Positions 44,289 to 51,217 of a stretch of DNA of 64,000 nt are shown here, piece after piece. Within the stretch, counting starts at the first letter, position 1, and each line of letters begins with the position of its first letter. Source of the stretch: Pollutimonas sp035515055 (lineage in GTDB: Bacteria; Pseudomonadota; Gammaproteobacteria; Burkholderiales; Burkholderiaceae_B); NCBI GenBank assembly GCA_035515055.1, contig DATJBV010000062.1:16665-80664 (forward strand), in the 5' to 3' direction. Position numbers and translations under genes: made by a program. The notes under the pieces were generated by a model. It did not search any database. It saw only the letters and a program-made list of their open reading frames with translations, and was not told the DNA's origin.

Positions 44289-44528
44289 TCAGCCTCCGGT
44301 GACGGGCTCGAAAACGGCAACCTCGTCGCCCGGGCGGATGAGGCTGTCGTGTCCGACGTGGTATTGATTCACCGCTAACTTCAGGCGCGAGACCGGCGCC
44401 AATTGGGGGTAACGCGCTTCCAGCGCCGCGAGCCAGCCCGAACCTGAGATCGGATCAGTCAGTGGCCATTCCTCTTCCCGGTGCTTGGTCAGTTCGGCGA
44501 CATGCGCAAAATACAAGACCTTAATCAT
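44289..44528 (-). CDS. moaD: molybdopterin synthase sulfur-carrier subunit
   Basis: A 79-aa ubiquitin-fold protein ending in the Gly-Gly tail (EPVTGG) that carries the thiocarboxylate. N-terminus KVLYFAHVAELT is typical. Overlaps moaC by 8 bp; moaE follows after 2 bp. Confidence 0.93.
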   Translation of the reverse strand: MIKVLYFAHVAELTKHREEEWPLTDPISGSGWLAALEARYPQLAPVSRLKLAVNQYHVGHDSLIRPGDEVAVFEPVTGG

Positions 44529-45018
44529 TTCGCCACTCGCCGCTTTTGCCGCCTGATTTGTAGATGAGGCGGATATTTTCCAGGATGATTCCCTTGTCTG
44601 CCGCTTTGCACATGTCGTATATCGTCAATGCGGCAATGCTGCATGCCGTCATGGCTTCCATTTCGACGCCGGTCTTGTAGTCGGTGCGGCAGGTGGCGCG
44701 CACCGCAATGGAACAGCTTGCGTCGTCCGGGAAAAATTCGATGCCGACGAAGCTCAGCGGCAGGCTGTGACATAAGGGGATAAGGTCGGCGCAACGCTTG
44801 GCGCCCAGCACGCCCGCTACTCGCGCCGTGTTCAAGACCTCGCCCTTGGCGTTATCTTGAGCTGACAGCAGCTTGTAAGCGGTGGCGTTCATGCGCACTC
44901 GGCCTTCGGCGATGGCGGTGCGCTGCGAGGTTGCTTTGTTGCTGACATCGACCATGCGGATCTGGCCGGATTCATCCAGATGGCTCAGGACGGGTTCGGC
45001 GGCGGAACTGGAATTCAT
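44521..45018 (-). CDS. moaC: cyclic pyranopterin monophosphate synthase
   Basis: A 165-aa enzyme converting the MoaA product into cPMP. It has MVDVSNKATSQRTAIAEG, KRCADLIPLCHSLPLS, CRTDYKTGVEMEAMTACS and the DMCKAADKG segment. It is first in the minus-strand moaC-D-E-B-moeA operon. The ATG has only a distant AGG upstream, and a small hairpin (CAGGC/GCCTG, 45055-45069) lies in the leader. Confidence 0.95.
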   Translation of the reverse strand: MNSSSAAEPVLSHLDESGQIRMVDVSNKATSQRTAIAEGRVRMNATAYKLLSAQDNAKGEVLNTARVAGVLGAKRCADLIPLCHSLPLSFVGIEFFPDDASCSIAVRATCRTDYKTGVEMEAMTACSIAALTIYDMCKAADKGIILENIRLIYKSGGKSGEWRND

Positions 45019-45054
45019 TGCGTATAACCTGATAGTTGTTGACCGGTGCGACCC

Positions 45055-45069
45055 CAGGCGTTCAGCCTG
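45055..45069. repeat. hairpin in the moaC leader
   Basis: A perfect 5-bp inverted repeat (CAGGC, 5-nt loop, GCCTG) 37 bp upstream of moaC in a 244-bp divergent gap. No full molybdenum-cofactor riboswitch fold was recognised there. Confidence 0.4.
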
Positions 45070-45211
45070 TGGATAGGCCCATAATGATAGCCTTATGATA
45101 TACGGAATCGCGGCGCACGATTAGTGCGCCCGATGTTTGGTGTGCATATGTATCAACCCAAGCAATCATGGGCGCCTGGCCGAGCCGCCGTCGTATGATT
45201 ACACTGGCTGC

Positions 45212-45228
45212 GGCGCCGGAACGGCGCC
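45212..45228 (+). repeat. strong hairpin in the peroxiredoxin leader
   Basis: A perfect 7-bp stem GGCGCCG/CGGCGCC with a 3-nt loop lies 34 bp before the start codon, just downstream of a -10-like TATGAT (45194-45199). It probably sits at the 5' end of the mRNA. Confidence 0.5.
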
Positions 45229-45262
45229 TTCCTATGTCTAACGAAGAACCAGGAGTGACGCA

Positions 45263-45769
45263 ATGTCCATACAGGTTGGAGAACGCGTGCCGGACGGCAC
45301 GCTAAGCGAGTTCGTTGAAACCGCGACAGAATCATGTGCTGTCGGTCCCAATACGTTTGAAGTCGCCGACATGGTCAAAGGAAAGAAAATCGCGGTATTT
45401 GCGGTGCCGGGCGCCTTCACGCCCACGTGTTCCTCGCAACACCTTCCGGGCTACGTCGAATCGCATGACAAGCTGAAGGAAAAGGGCATCGACGAAATCT
45501 GGTGCGTAGCGGTCAACGATCCATTCGTGATGGGTGCATGGGGCCGCGATCAGAAGGTCGACGGACGCGTGCGCATGCTTGCCGACGGCAACGGAGATTG
45601 GGTTCGCAAGCTGGGCCTGGAGTTCGACCTGACTGCCCGCGGACTCGGCGTAAGAGCGCAGCGGTTCTCGGCATTGCTGGACGACGGCGTCGTCCAGCAG
45701 TTGAATATAGAAAACGGTGGCAAACTCGAGACCAGCGATGCCCAGACGCTGCTAGGCCAGCTCGGTTAG
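45263..45769 (+). CDS. peroxiredoxin, Prx5 family
   Basis: A 168-aa thiol peroxidase (AhpE/Prx5 branch) with the peroxidatic cysteine in PGAFTPTCSSQHLPGY and a later VNDPFVMGAWG. AGGAG precedes the ATG at 45263. A second cysteine (WCVAV) occurs, but no glutaredoxin domain is fused, so the reductant is unknown. The gene stands alone; it lies 36 bp before the MFS gene. Confidence 0.92.
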   Translation: MSIQVGERVPDGTLSEFVETATESCAVGPNTFEVADMVKGKKIAVFAVPGAFTPTCSSQHLPGYVESHDKLKEKGIDEIWCVAVNDPFVMGAWGRDQKVDGRVRMLADGNGDWVRKLGLEFDLTARGLGVRAQRFSALLDDGVVQQLNIENGGKLETSDAQTLLGQLG

Positions 45770-45805
45770 CGTCACCCATAGTTTCACCCGGAGCCCCGTA
45801 TTTCA

Positions 45806-47083
45806 ATGGTAAAGATGGTTGCAGCATTCTCGTCTCTTTATTTAGCAACATTGCTGCTGTTGATCGGATCGGGGCTTTTCAATACGTACATGGGCTTGCG
45901 CCTCACGGCGGAGTCCGTGTCCGAGGTTTGGGTGGGCGCGGTCATTGCCGTGTACTACCTTGGCCTGGTCTTCGGCGCGCGCCGAGGGCACAAGCTCATC
46001 ATCCAGGTCGGCCATATCCGCGCCTATGTTGCCAGCGCGGCAATCGTCACCGTGACGGTGCTCGCCCAGGCGCTGGTCGACAATCTTTGGATCTGGCTGT
46101 TGTTTCGGTTCATTGCCGGCGTTGCCATGGTGACGCAGTTCATGGTGCTCGAAAGCTGGCTGAATGAACAAACAGAGAATCACCAGCGTGGACGCGTCTT
46201 TGCCTTCTATATGGTGTTTTCCAGCCTGGGCACCGTCCTGGGCCAGCTTGCCCTGACGCTATTTCCGAGCCTGAACTACGAGCCCCTGATCTTCGTCGCC
46301 ATGTGTTCCGCGTTGTGCCTCATTCCCGTCGCGCTTACCGGCCGGCTGCATCCCGCGCTCCAGGTGCCCGTTCCCATTCATGCCAAGTACTATATCGCGC
46401 GCGTACCCATGTCGCTGACCGTATTGTTCGTGGCCGGCACGATCACGGGCGCTTTTTATGGACTCGCGCCGGTTTATGCCACGCGCGTCGGCCTAAGCAG
46501 CGACCAAGTGGCCGTTTTCCTGGCGGCCGCGGTCGCGTCCGGCCTGCTCTTTCAGTGGCCCCTGGGCTGGCTGGCGGACCGCATCAACCGTGTCGGGCTG
46601 ATACGGGTGAATGCCGTCATCCTGGCATTGCTTGCCGTTCCCCTATGGGGGTGGTGGACGTTTCCCTATTGGGCCTTGCTGCTTTTCTCGTGCGTCTTCG
46701 GTATTTTGCAGTTCACGCTGTACCCCCTGGGAGCCGCATTCGCAAACGACAACGTCGACCCGGACCGGCGTGTCGGCCTGAGCGCCATTCTATACATGGT
46801 GTACGGACTGGGCGCATGTGTCGGCCCGCTTATCGTCGGCTTGCTGATGCGCGAACTGAATGCCAGCATGTACTTCGTGTTTGTCTCCGCGTGTGCCGCC
46901 ATACTCGTCGTTTTTGTACGGCCGCAAAAGGTAACGGGCGAGAACCTCAGCGAAGATGCTCCCACCCATTTCGTGCCCATGTCCGATAGCTTGCAAAGCT
47001 CCAATGTGGTTGCCGCATTGGATCCGCGCGTCGACGTCGAAAGCGACGTTTCAGACAAACCCGTTATCGCGGAACCAGGATAA
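45806..47083 (+). CDS. MFS transporter (YcaD-like)
   Basis: A 425-aa major facilitator with 12 predicted helices. Features: GLRLTAESVSEVWVGAVIA, VLESWLNEQTENHQRGRVFA, LFQWPLGWLADRINRVGLI and LGAAFANDNVDPDRRVGLSA. The C-terminal 50 residues are hydrophilic. The pattern resembles the YcaD/UMF2 group, usually of unknown substrate. Its 3' end overlaps the convergent EamA-type gene by 20 bp. Confidence 0.85.
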   Translation: MVKMVAAFSSLYLATLLLLIGSGLFNTYMGLRLTAESVSEVWVGAVIAVYYLGLVFGARRGHKLIIQVGHIRAYVASAAIVTVTVLAQALVDNLWIWLLFRFIAGVAMVTQFMVLESWLNEQTENHQRGRVFAFYMVFSSLGTVLGQLALTLFPSLNYEPLIFVAMCSALCLIPVALTGRLHPALQVPVPIHAKYYIARVPMSLTVLFVAGTITGAFYGLAPVYATRVGLSSDQVAVFLAAAVASGLLFQWPLGWLADRINRVGLIRVNAVILALLAVPLWGWWTFPYWALLLFSCVFGILQFTLYPLGAAFANDNVDPDRRVGLSAILYMVYGLGACVGPLIVGLLMRELNASMYFVFVSACAAILVVFVRPQKVTGENLSEDAPTHFVPMSDSLQSSNVVAALDPRVDVESDVSDKPVIAEPG

Positions 47084-47915
47084 CAATGGCGCTCACGGCA
47101 AGGACGATGCCCAATACATTGATCCACGACAGGCGCTCCTTGAAGAGGCCCGCGCCGACCAGGGTGCCAGCCGAAATAACGCCTATATTCATCGCCGAGA
47201 AAACCAGGGTGGGGTTTTCAGGGAACACCTGGTGCGCACGGATATAGAAATAGATATTGCCGAAATTCAGCAACCCTAGTGCGATACCCGCCACGATATT
47301 GCGCCGCGTCCAGGCGGTGCGCTTCAGGATGAGGTGCAGGAAGATCAGTGCTCCAGCCAACGCGAAGGCCACCAGCAGGCTGCTGGAAAATGCGGCGCCG
47401 CTTTTAGCCATTTGCTTAAACAGTATGTCTATCGTTCCGTAGCCGACCCAGACCGCAAGCAGCAGCAGGGCGGCGATACGTGTTTCGCCCGAACCGCCGG
47501 CTGCCTGCCTGGGCCTCACGAGCAGGCAGGCCAGGGCCACCAATGCTACGGCAATGCCCGCCAGCTTACTGCCGGACACGCTTTCGCCGAATAAGACAAA
47601 GGCGGCGATCAGGGGAATAAACAGCGACAGGCGTTGGGCGGTGTCGCTCAACACGATACCCGCATGGCGGACCGCACCCGCCATGGCAAGGAAGATCGTT
47701 GGCAGCAGGATGCCCAGCGCGATCAGCACCCACCACGGCGTACTGGGACTCAACAGCGACGCGGGGCTGGGACGCAACACCAGCATGCAGAGCGCCGCAG
47801 CCACGACATAATTCACGGCGATGGCCTGTTCGACCTGGATATTCTTGGCGCGGGCGATCTTTAGCAGCACGGATACCGCAACGCTGCAGATAATGCTGAT
47901 AATCAGGGTGTACAT
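47064..47915 (-). CDS. EamA-family (DMT) transporter
   Basis: A 283-aa protein with ten hydrophobic segments and two EamA repeats (around GILLPTIFLAMAGAVRHAGI in the first; GVISAGTLVGAGLFKERLSW in the second). Such proteins export or import small metabolites. AGGAAG precedes the ATG. It overlaps bioB by 13 bp and follows it on the same strand, so the two are coupled; a link to biotin or a precursor is possible but not shown. Confidence 0.84.
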   Translation of the reverse strand: MYTLIISIICSVAVSVLLKIARAKNIQVEQAIAVNYVVAAALCMLVLRPSPASLLSPSTPWWVLIALGILLPTIFLAMAGAVRHAGIVLSDTAQRLSLFIPLIAAFVLFGESVSGSKLAGIAVALVALACLLVRPRQAAGGSGETRIAALLLLAVWVGYGTIDILFKQMAKSGAAFSSSLLVAFALAGALIFLHLILKRTAWTRRNIVAGIALGLLNFGNIYFYIRAHQVFPENPTLVFSAMNIGVISAGTLVGAGLFKERLSWINVLGIVLAVSAIVILVPR

Positions 47916-48937
47916 GTAGCTTCCTGGGTAAAGGAGGGAAGGGCGGGTTGCGGCCCGGGATTAAGTCCCAGGCGTTCGAACAAGGCCCGGTCCTGCAATA
48001 GACGGGGGTTTCCGGTGGTCAGTAGCTTTTCGCCGTAGAAAATGGAGTTTGCCCCGGCAAGAAAGCACAAGGCCTGCAATTCATCGCTCATTTCCTCGCG
48101 CCCGGCCGACAGGCGCACCACCGCGCGAGGCATGGTGATGCGGGCAATGGCTACCGTGCGGACAAACTCGAAAGGATCCACGGCCGGTGTATCGGCCAAA
48201 GGCGTCCCAGGTACCTGAACCAGATTATTTATCGGTACCGACTCGGGATACGGATCCAGACAGGCAAGTTGCGAGATCAGGCCGGCGCGCTCACGACGCG
48301 ATTCCCCGAGGCCGATGATGCCGCCGCAACATACGTTGATGCCGGCGCTGCGTACGCGATCGAGCGTGTCGAGCCGGTCTTGATACGTCCGGGTCGAGAT
48401 GATGCTGCCGTAGAACTCCGGGGACGTATCCAGGTTGTGATTGTAATAATCCAGACCGGCCTCCTGAAGGCGCTGGGCCTGCCCATCTTTGAGCATTCCC
48501 AGCGTGACGCAGGTTTCCAAGCCCAGGGACTTCACCCCTTCGATCATCTCGATCACGTTATCGAGCTGGCGCGCGGTAGGCGAGCGCCACGCCGCGCCCA
48601 TGCAAAACCGTTGAGCGCCTCCGTCTTTTGCTTCCTGGGCGGCGCGCAGGACGTCGGCCACCGGCATGAGGGCTTCCTGCTCCACTGGCGTGTCGTAACG
48701 GGCCGACTGCGGGCAGTAAGAGCAGTCTTCCGGGCAACCTCCGGTTTTTATGGAGAGCAGGCTGGAAAGCTGTACGTTATTGGGTTTATGGAATTTTCGA
48801 TGCTCGGCCTGAGCACGGAATATCAAGTCCAGGAATGGCAGTTCGTAGAGGTCAATGATCGATTGCACGGTCCAAGCGCGACCGCCAACCGCCACGGACG
48901 TGTTCGACGGCCGCTCAACAGGCTGTATGGCTTCCAT
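47903..48937 (-). CDS. bioB: biotin synthase
   Basis: A 344-aa radical-SAM enzyme inserting sulfur into dethiobiotin. It has the SAM motif GGCPEDCSYCPQSARY, FCMGAAWRSPTARQ, YNHNLDTSPEFYG, the [2Fe-2S] ligand region INVCCGGIIGLGES and RLSAGREEMS with the arginine ligand. The ATG at 48937 gives the family length; a longer frame to 49021 is unlike BioB. Other biotin genes are not nearby. Confidence 0.95.
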   Translation of the reverse strand: MEAIQPVERPSNTSVAVGGRAWTVQSIIDLYELPFLDLIFRAQAEHRKFHKPNNVQLSSLLSIKTGGCPEDCSYCPQSARYDTPVEQEALMPVADVLRAAQEAKDGGAQRFCMGAAWRSPTARQLDNVIEMIEGVKSLGLETCVTLGMLKDGQAQRLQEAGLDYYNHNLDTSPEFYGSIISTRTYQDRLDTLDRVRSAGINVCCGGIIGLGESRRERAGLISQLACLDPYPESVPINNLVQVPGTPLADTPAVDPFEFVRTVAIARITMPRAVVRLSAGREEMSDELQALCFLAGANSIFYGEKLLTTGNPRLLQDRALFERLGLNPGPQPALPSFTQEATCTP

Positions 48938-49247
48938 GATGTTCCAGAGTTCGTTAGACAGGCTTGCTATCGTAGGTGGCCCCTTAGTGGGCGGCAAGCG
49001 GTTACCAGCAGTAACGTTCATTATTTTTACGGCCGTTAAACGAAGCTGGGCGAAGCTGAACGTATCTTCCGCAAAATGGCGGCCGCCCGGCCGTCATGTT
49101 GGACTTTAGCGAATTTGAAACCATTCGTAATTTTCGTGAGGTGTCGTCAATCGACGTTTCATCTTTGCTGTTTAGTTGAGGAGGTTGATAGGCGTCAAGC
49201 GACTCGGACGGCAAGGCGGCTACATTGGGATTTCCAAGGAGATCCCA
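48938..49247. other. divergent intergenic region, bioB and SCO gene
   Basis: About 310 bp. It contains a tandem CGAAGCTG repeat (around 49034-49051) and a short GTCG/CGAC hairpin near 49146-49158. No BirA-type operator and no promoter pair with confident spacing was found. Confidence 0.4.
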
Positions 49248-49865
49248 ATGAGCCTTCTCAAATCACGACGCATGTTTCTTGCCAGTATCGGTGCCTTGTC
49301 TCTCGGCCTTGCCGGTTGCAACAAGACTGGCTCGCTCGCGGACAGCATTAGCGCCGACCTGAATGGAGCGGATCTTAGCGGCTTGGATTTTGGGCGGGAT
49401 TTCCGTCTTACCGACCCGGATGGCAGGGACCGCGGCTTGGCCGACTTTCGCGGCAAGGCCGTGATGGTGTTCTTCGGTTTTACACAATGTCCCGATATTT
49501 GCCCGACGGCCTTATTTCGTGCGACAGAAATAAAGCGTCTGCTGGGCGACGATGCCGACGCGCTCCAGGTCATATTCATCACGATCGATCCCGAGCGCGA
49601 TACGCCCGAGGTCTTAAGACAATACGTAGGCGCCTTCGATCCTGCATTTCTCGGTCTATATGGCGACATGCGGCGAACACGAGAAACGGCGACTGAATTC
49701 AAGGCGTTTTACCAAAAGGTGCCGACCGGAGGCTCCTACACCATGGACCATACGACGATCAGCTTTGTATTCGATGCGCGGGGCAAGCTGCGCCTGGGAC
49801 TGGGGCATGCGCTTAGCGCCGACGAATGCGCGGAAGACATACGCCATATCCTTTCTCTGACGTGA
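49248..49865 (+). CDS. SCO1/SenC-family copper lipoprotein
   Basis: A 205-aa lipoprotein (lipobox LAGC, Cys24) with a thioredoxin fold and the copper motif CPDIC in VFFGFTQCPDICPT, plus the later His in TMDHTT. SCO proteins deliver copper to the CuA site of cytochrome c oxidase. AAGGAG six bases upstream fixes the ATG at 49248. The PCuAC gene follows after 56 bp, a well-known pairing in cytochrome oxidase assembly. Confidence 0.92.
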   Translation: MSLLKSRRMFLASIGALSLGLAGCNKTGSLADSISADLNGADLSGLDFGRDFRLTDPDGRDRGLADFRGKAVMVFFGFTQCPDICPTALFRATEIKRLLGDDADALQVIFITIDPERDTPEVLRQYVGAFDPAFLGLYGDMRRTRETATEFKAFYQKVPTGGSYTMDHTTISFVFDARGKLRLGLGHALSADECAEDIRHILSLT

Positions 49866-49921
49866 GCGCCGGCCTCCATTTACTTTTTTCCGCAGTCAGT
49901 ATCACCTCTTGAGGATGCATC

Positions 49922-50401
49922 GTGAAATTAATACTCCGCGCCATGGGCGCCGCTGTACTGGCCGCCATGGCCGTATCCACAGCTCACGCACAGGTCGCCA
50001 TCGAAGACCCCTGGGTGCGTGCCACCGTTGCGCAGCAACAGGCCACCGGCGCATTCATGCGTTTGACTGCTGAAAAGGACGCCAGGCTGGTACGGGCGGA
50101 ATCTGACGCAGCCAATATTGTGGAAATCCACGAAATGGCGGTGCAGGATGATGTCATGAAGATGCGGCAGGTTTCGGGCATCGCATTGCCGTCGGGACGC
50201 GCGGTGGAACTGAAGCCGGGCGGCTATCACATCATGTTGATCGAACTGCGCAGGCAGGTGAAGGAAGGGGACGTCGTCCCGATGACTCTCGTCTTCGAGG
50301 ACGCAACGGGTAAACAGGAGTCCTTGCGCATCGATGCGCCCGTAAAGCCGTTGACCACCGCGCCGACGGCACACGGGCATCAAGGTCAAATGAAGCACTA
50401 A
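49922..50401 (+). CDS. periplasmic copper chaperone PCuAC
   Basis: A 159-aa secreted protein with a signal peptide ending AHA-Q and the PCuAC copper motif H-M...M...H-x-M: IHEMAVQDDVMKMRQ and GYHIMLIEL. The GTG start at 49922 has AGGA upstream. It probably hands copper to SCO or directly to the oxidase. A histidine-rich tail (HGHQGQMKH) may bind further copper. Confidence 0.92.
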   Translation: MKLILRAMGAAVLAAMAVSTAHAQVAIEDPWVRATVAQQQATGAFMRLTAEKDARLVRAESDAANIVEIHEMAVQDDVMKMRQVSGIALPSGRAVELKPGGYHIMLIELRRQVKEGDVVPMTLVFEDATGKQESLRIDAPVKPLTTAPTAHGHQGQMKH

Positions 50402-50449
50402 GCGGCGTGGCGATGTGGGGCCGCAAGGCACGGCGGCCCTAAAACGCAA

Positions 50450-50484
50450 AACCCTGATAATTCGATGAATTATCAGGGTTTTTA
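50450..50484. terminator. bidirectional intrinsic terminator between PCuAC and the tRNA operon
   Basis: A perfect 12-bp stem (50452-50463 with 50467-50478, loop GAT) flanked by an A-rich stretch on the left and TTTTT on the right. It can end both the PCuAC transcript and the leftward tRNA transcript. Confidence 0.88.
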
Positions 50485-50488
50485 ATCT

Positions 50489-50565
50489 TGGCGGAGCGGA
50501 CGGGACTCGAACCCGCGACCCCCGGCGTGACAGGCCGGTATTCTAACCAACTGAACTACCGCTCC
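50489..50565 (-). tRNA. tRNA-Asp (anticodon GTC)
   Basis: A 77-nt cloverleaf on the minus strand with acceptor GGAGCGG/CCGCTCC, anticodon loop CTGTCAC (GTC) and encoded CCA at 50489-50491. Last of three tRNAs. Confidence 0.97.
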
Positions 50566-50598
50566 GCAGCGGTGTACTACTTGGGCCACTAAAAAAGC

Positions 50599-50674
50599 TG
50601 GCGTCCCCAAGGGGATTCGAACCCCTGTACCCACCGTGAAAGGGTGGTGTCCTAGGCCTCTAGACGATGGGGAC
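50599..50674 (-). tRNA. tRNA-Glu (anticodon TTC)
   Basis: A 76-nt cloverleaf with acceptor GTCCCCA/TGGGGAC, anticodon stem CCACC/GGTGG enclosing CTTTCAC (TTC), and encoded CCA at 50599-50601. Middle gene of the tRNA operon. Confidence 0.97.
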
Positions 50675-50746
50675 CGGACAAAACAGCTGCGCATTGTAGC
50701 ATATTAAACACGCGTTACTGCTGGTACTACGTGGTCTTCGTTGGAC

Positions 50747-50822
<76 letters not shown>

Positions 50823-50850
50823 GTACTGGCTTGTCTAGCGAAGAAGCGAG

Positions 50851-50879
50851 ATTATGCATGATATTTTGAATGTGTGCAA
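50851..50879 (-). promoter_or_regulatory. promoter of the tRNA-Ala-Glu-Asp operon
   Basis: Minus strand -35 TTGCAC (50874-50879) and -10 CATAAT (50851-50856) with a 17-bp spacer. The start would be near 50844, about 22 nt before tRNA-Ala. Confidence 0.7.
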
Positions 50880-51217
50880 GTCAGGGGCGGGTAGGGGGGC
50901 TTCCAGCTCGTGTCTGTTCCGGGTTTCCGAGCCCACGCCAGCTCGCGATGCGACGAGGCACGTGCCGGCGCCGCAGTTGCGACGTGTCCTGTACCTAGCC
51001 ACGGTATCAAACGCCCAATGACCGATTCAGCTCATCCGTCGTATTGGCGCAACGGTTAGGCGGGCCGTTAGTCAAACAGCGGCGGGATAACGTTGTTTTG
51101 TTGCCGATTGTGACAACAATCAAGCCGGCGGTGGCTAACTTAGGTCATCATGGTAAACCCCGACATTCCATCCGCCTTTTATGCAGCGGACAGCGACGAA
51201 CGAAAAAAACTAACGCC
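50880..51217. other. intergenic region before the GGDEF-EAL gene
   Basis: About 340 bp. It contains a small perfect hairpin GATTGT-GACA-ACAATC (51106-51121), 96 bp before the start codon. No convincing promoter pair or coding sequence was found. Confidence 0.4.

Noticed and set aside
45019..45262. Molybdenum-cofactor riboswitch or ModE site upstream of moaC
   Set aside because: Only a 5-bp hairpin and a loose ATGATA direct repeat are present; the conserved riboswitch core and a proper ModE palindrome are absent.
48938..49247. BirA-type biotin operator upstream of bioB
   Set aside because: Only a lone GTTAAAC-like half is seen, with no inverted partner at the right spacing.
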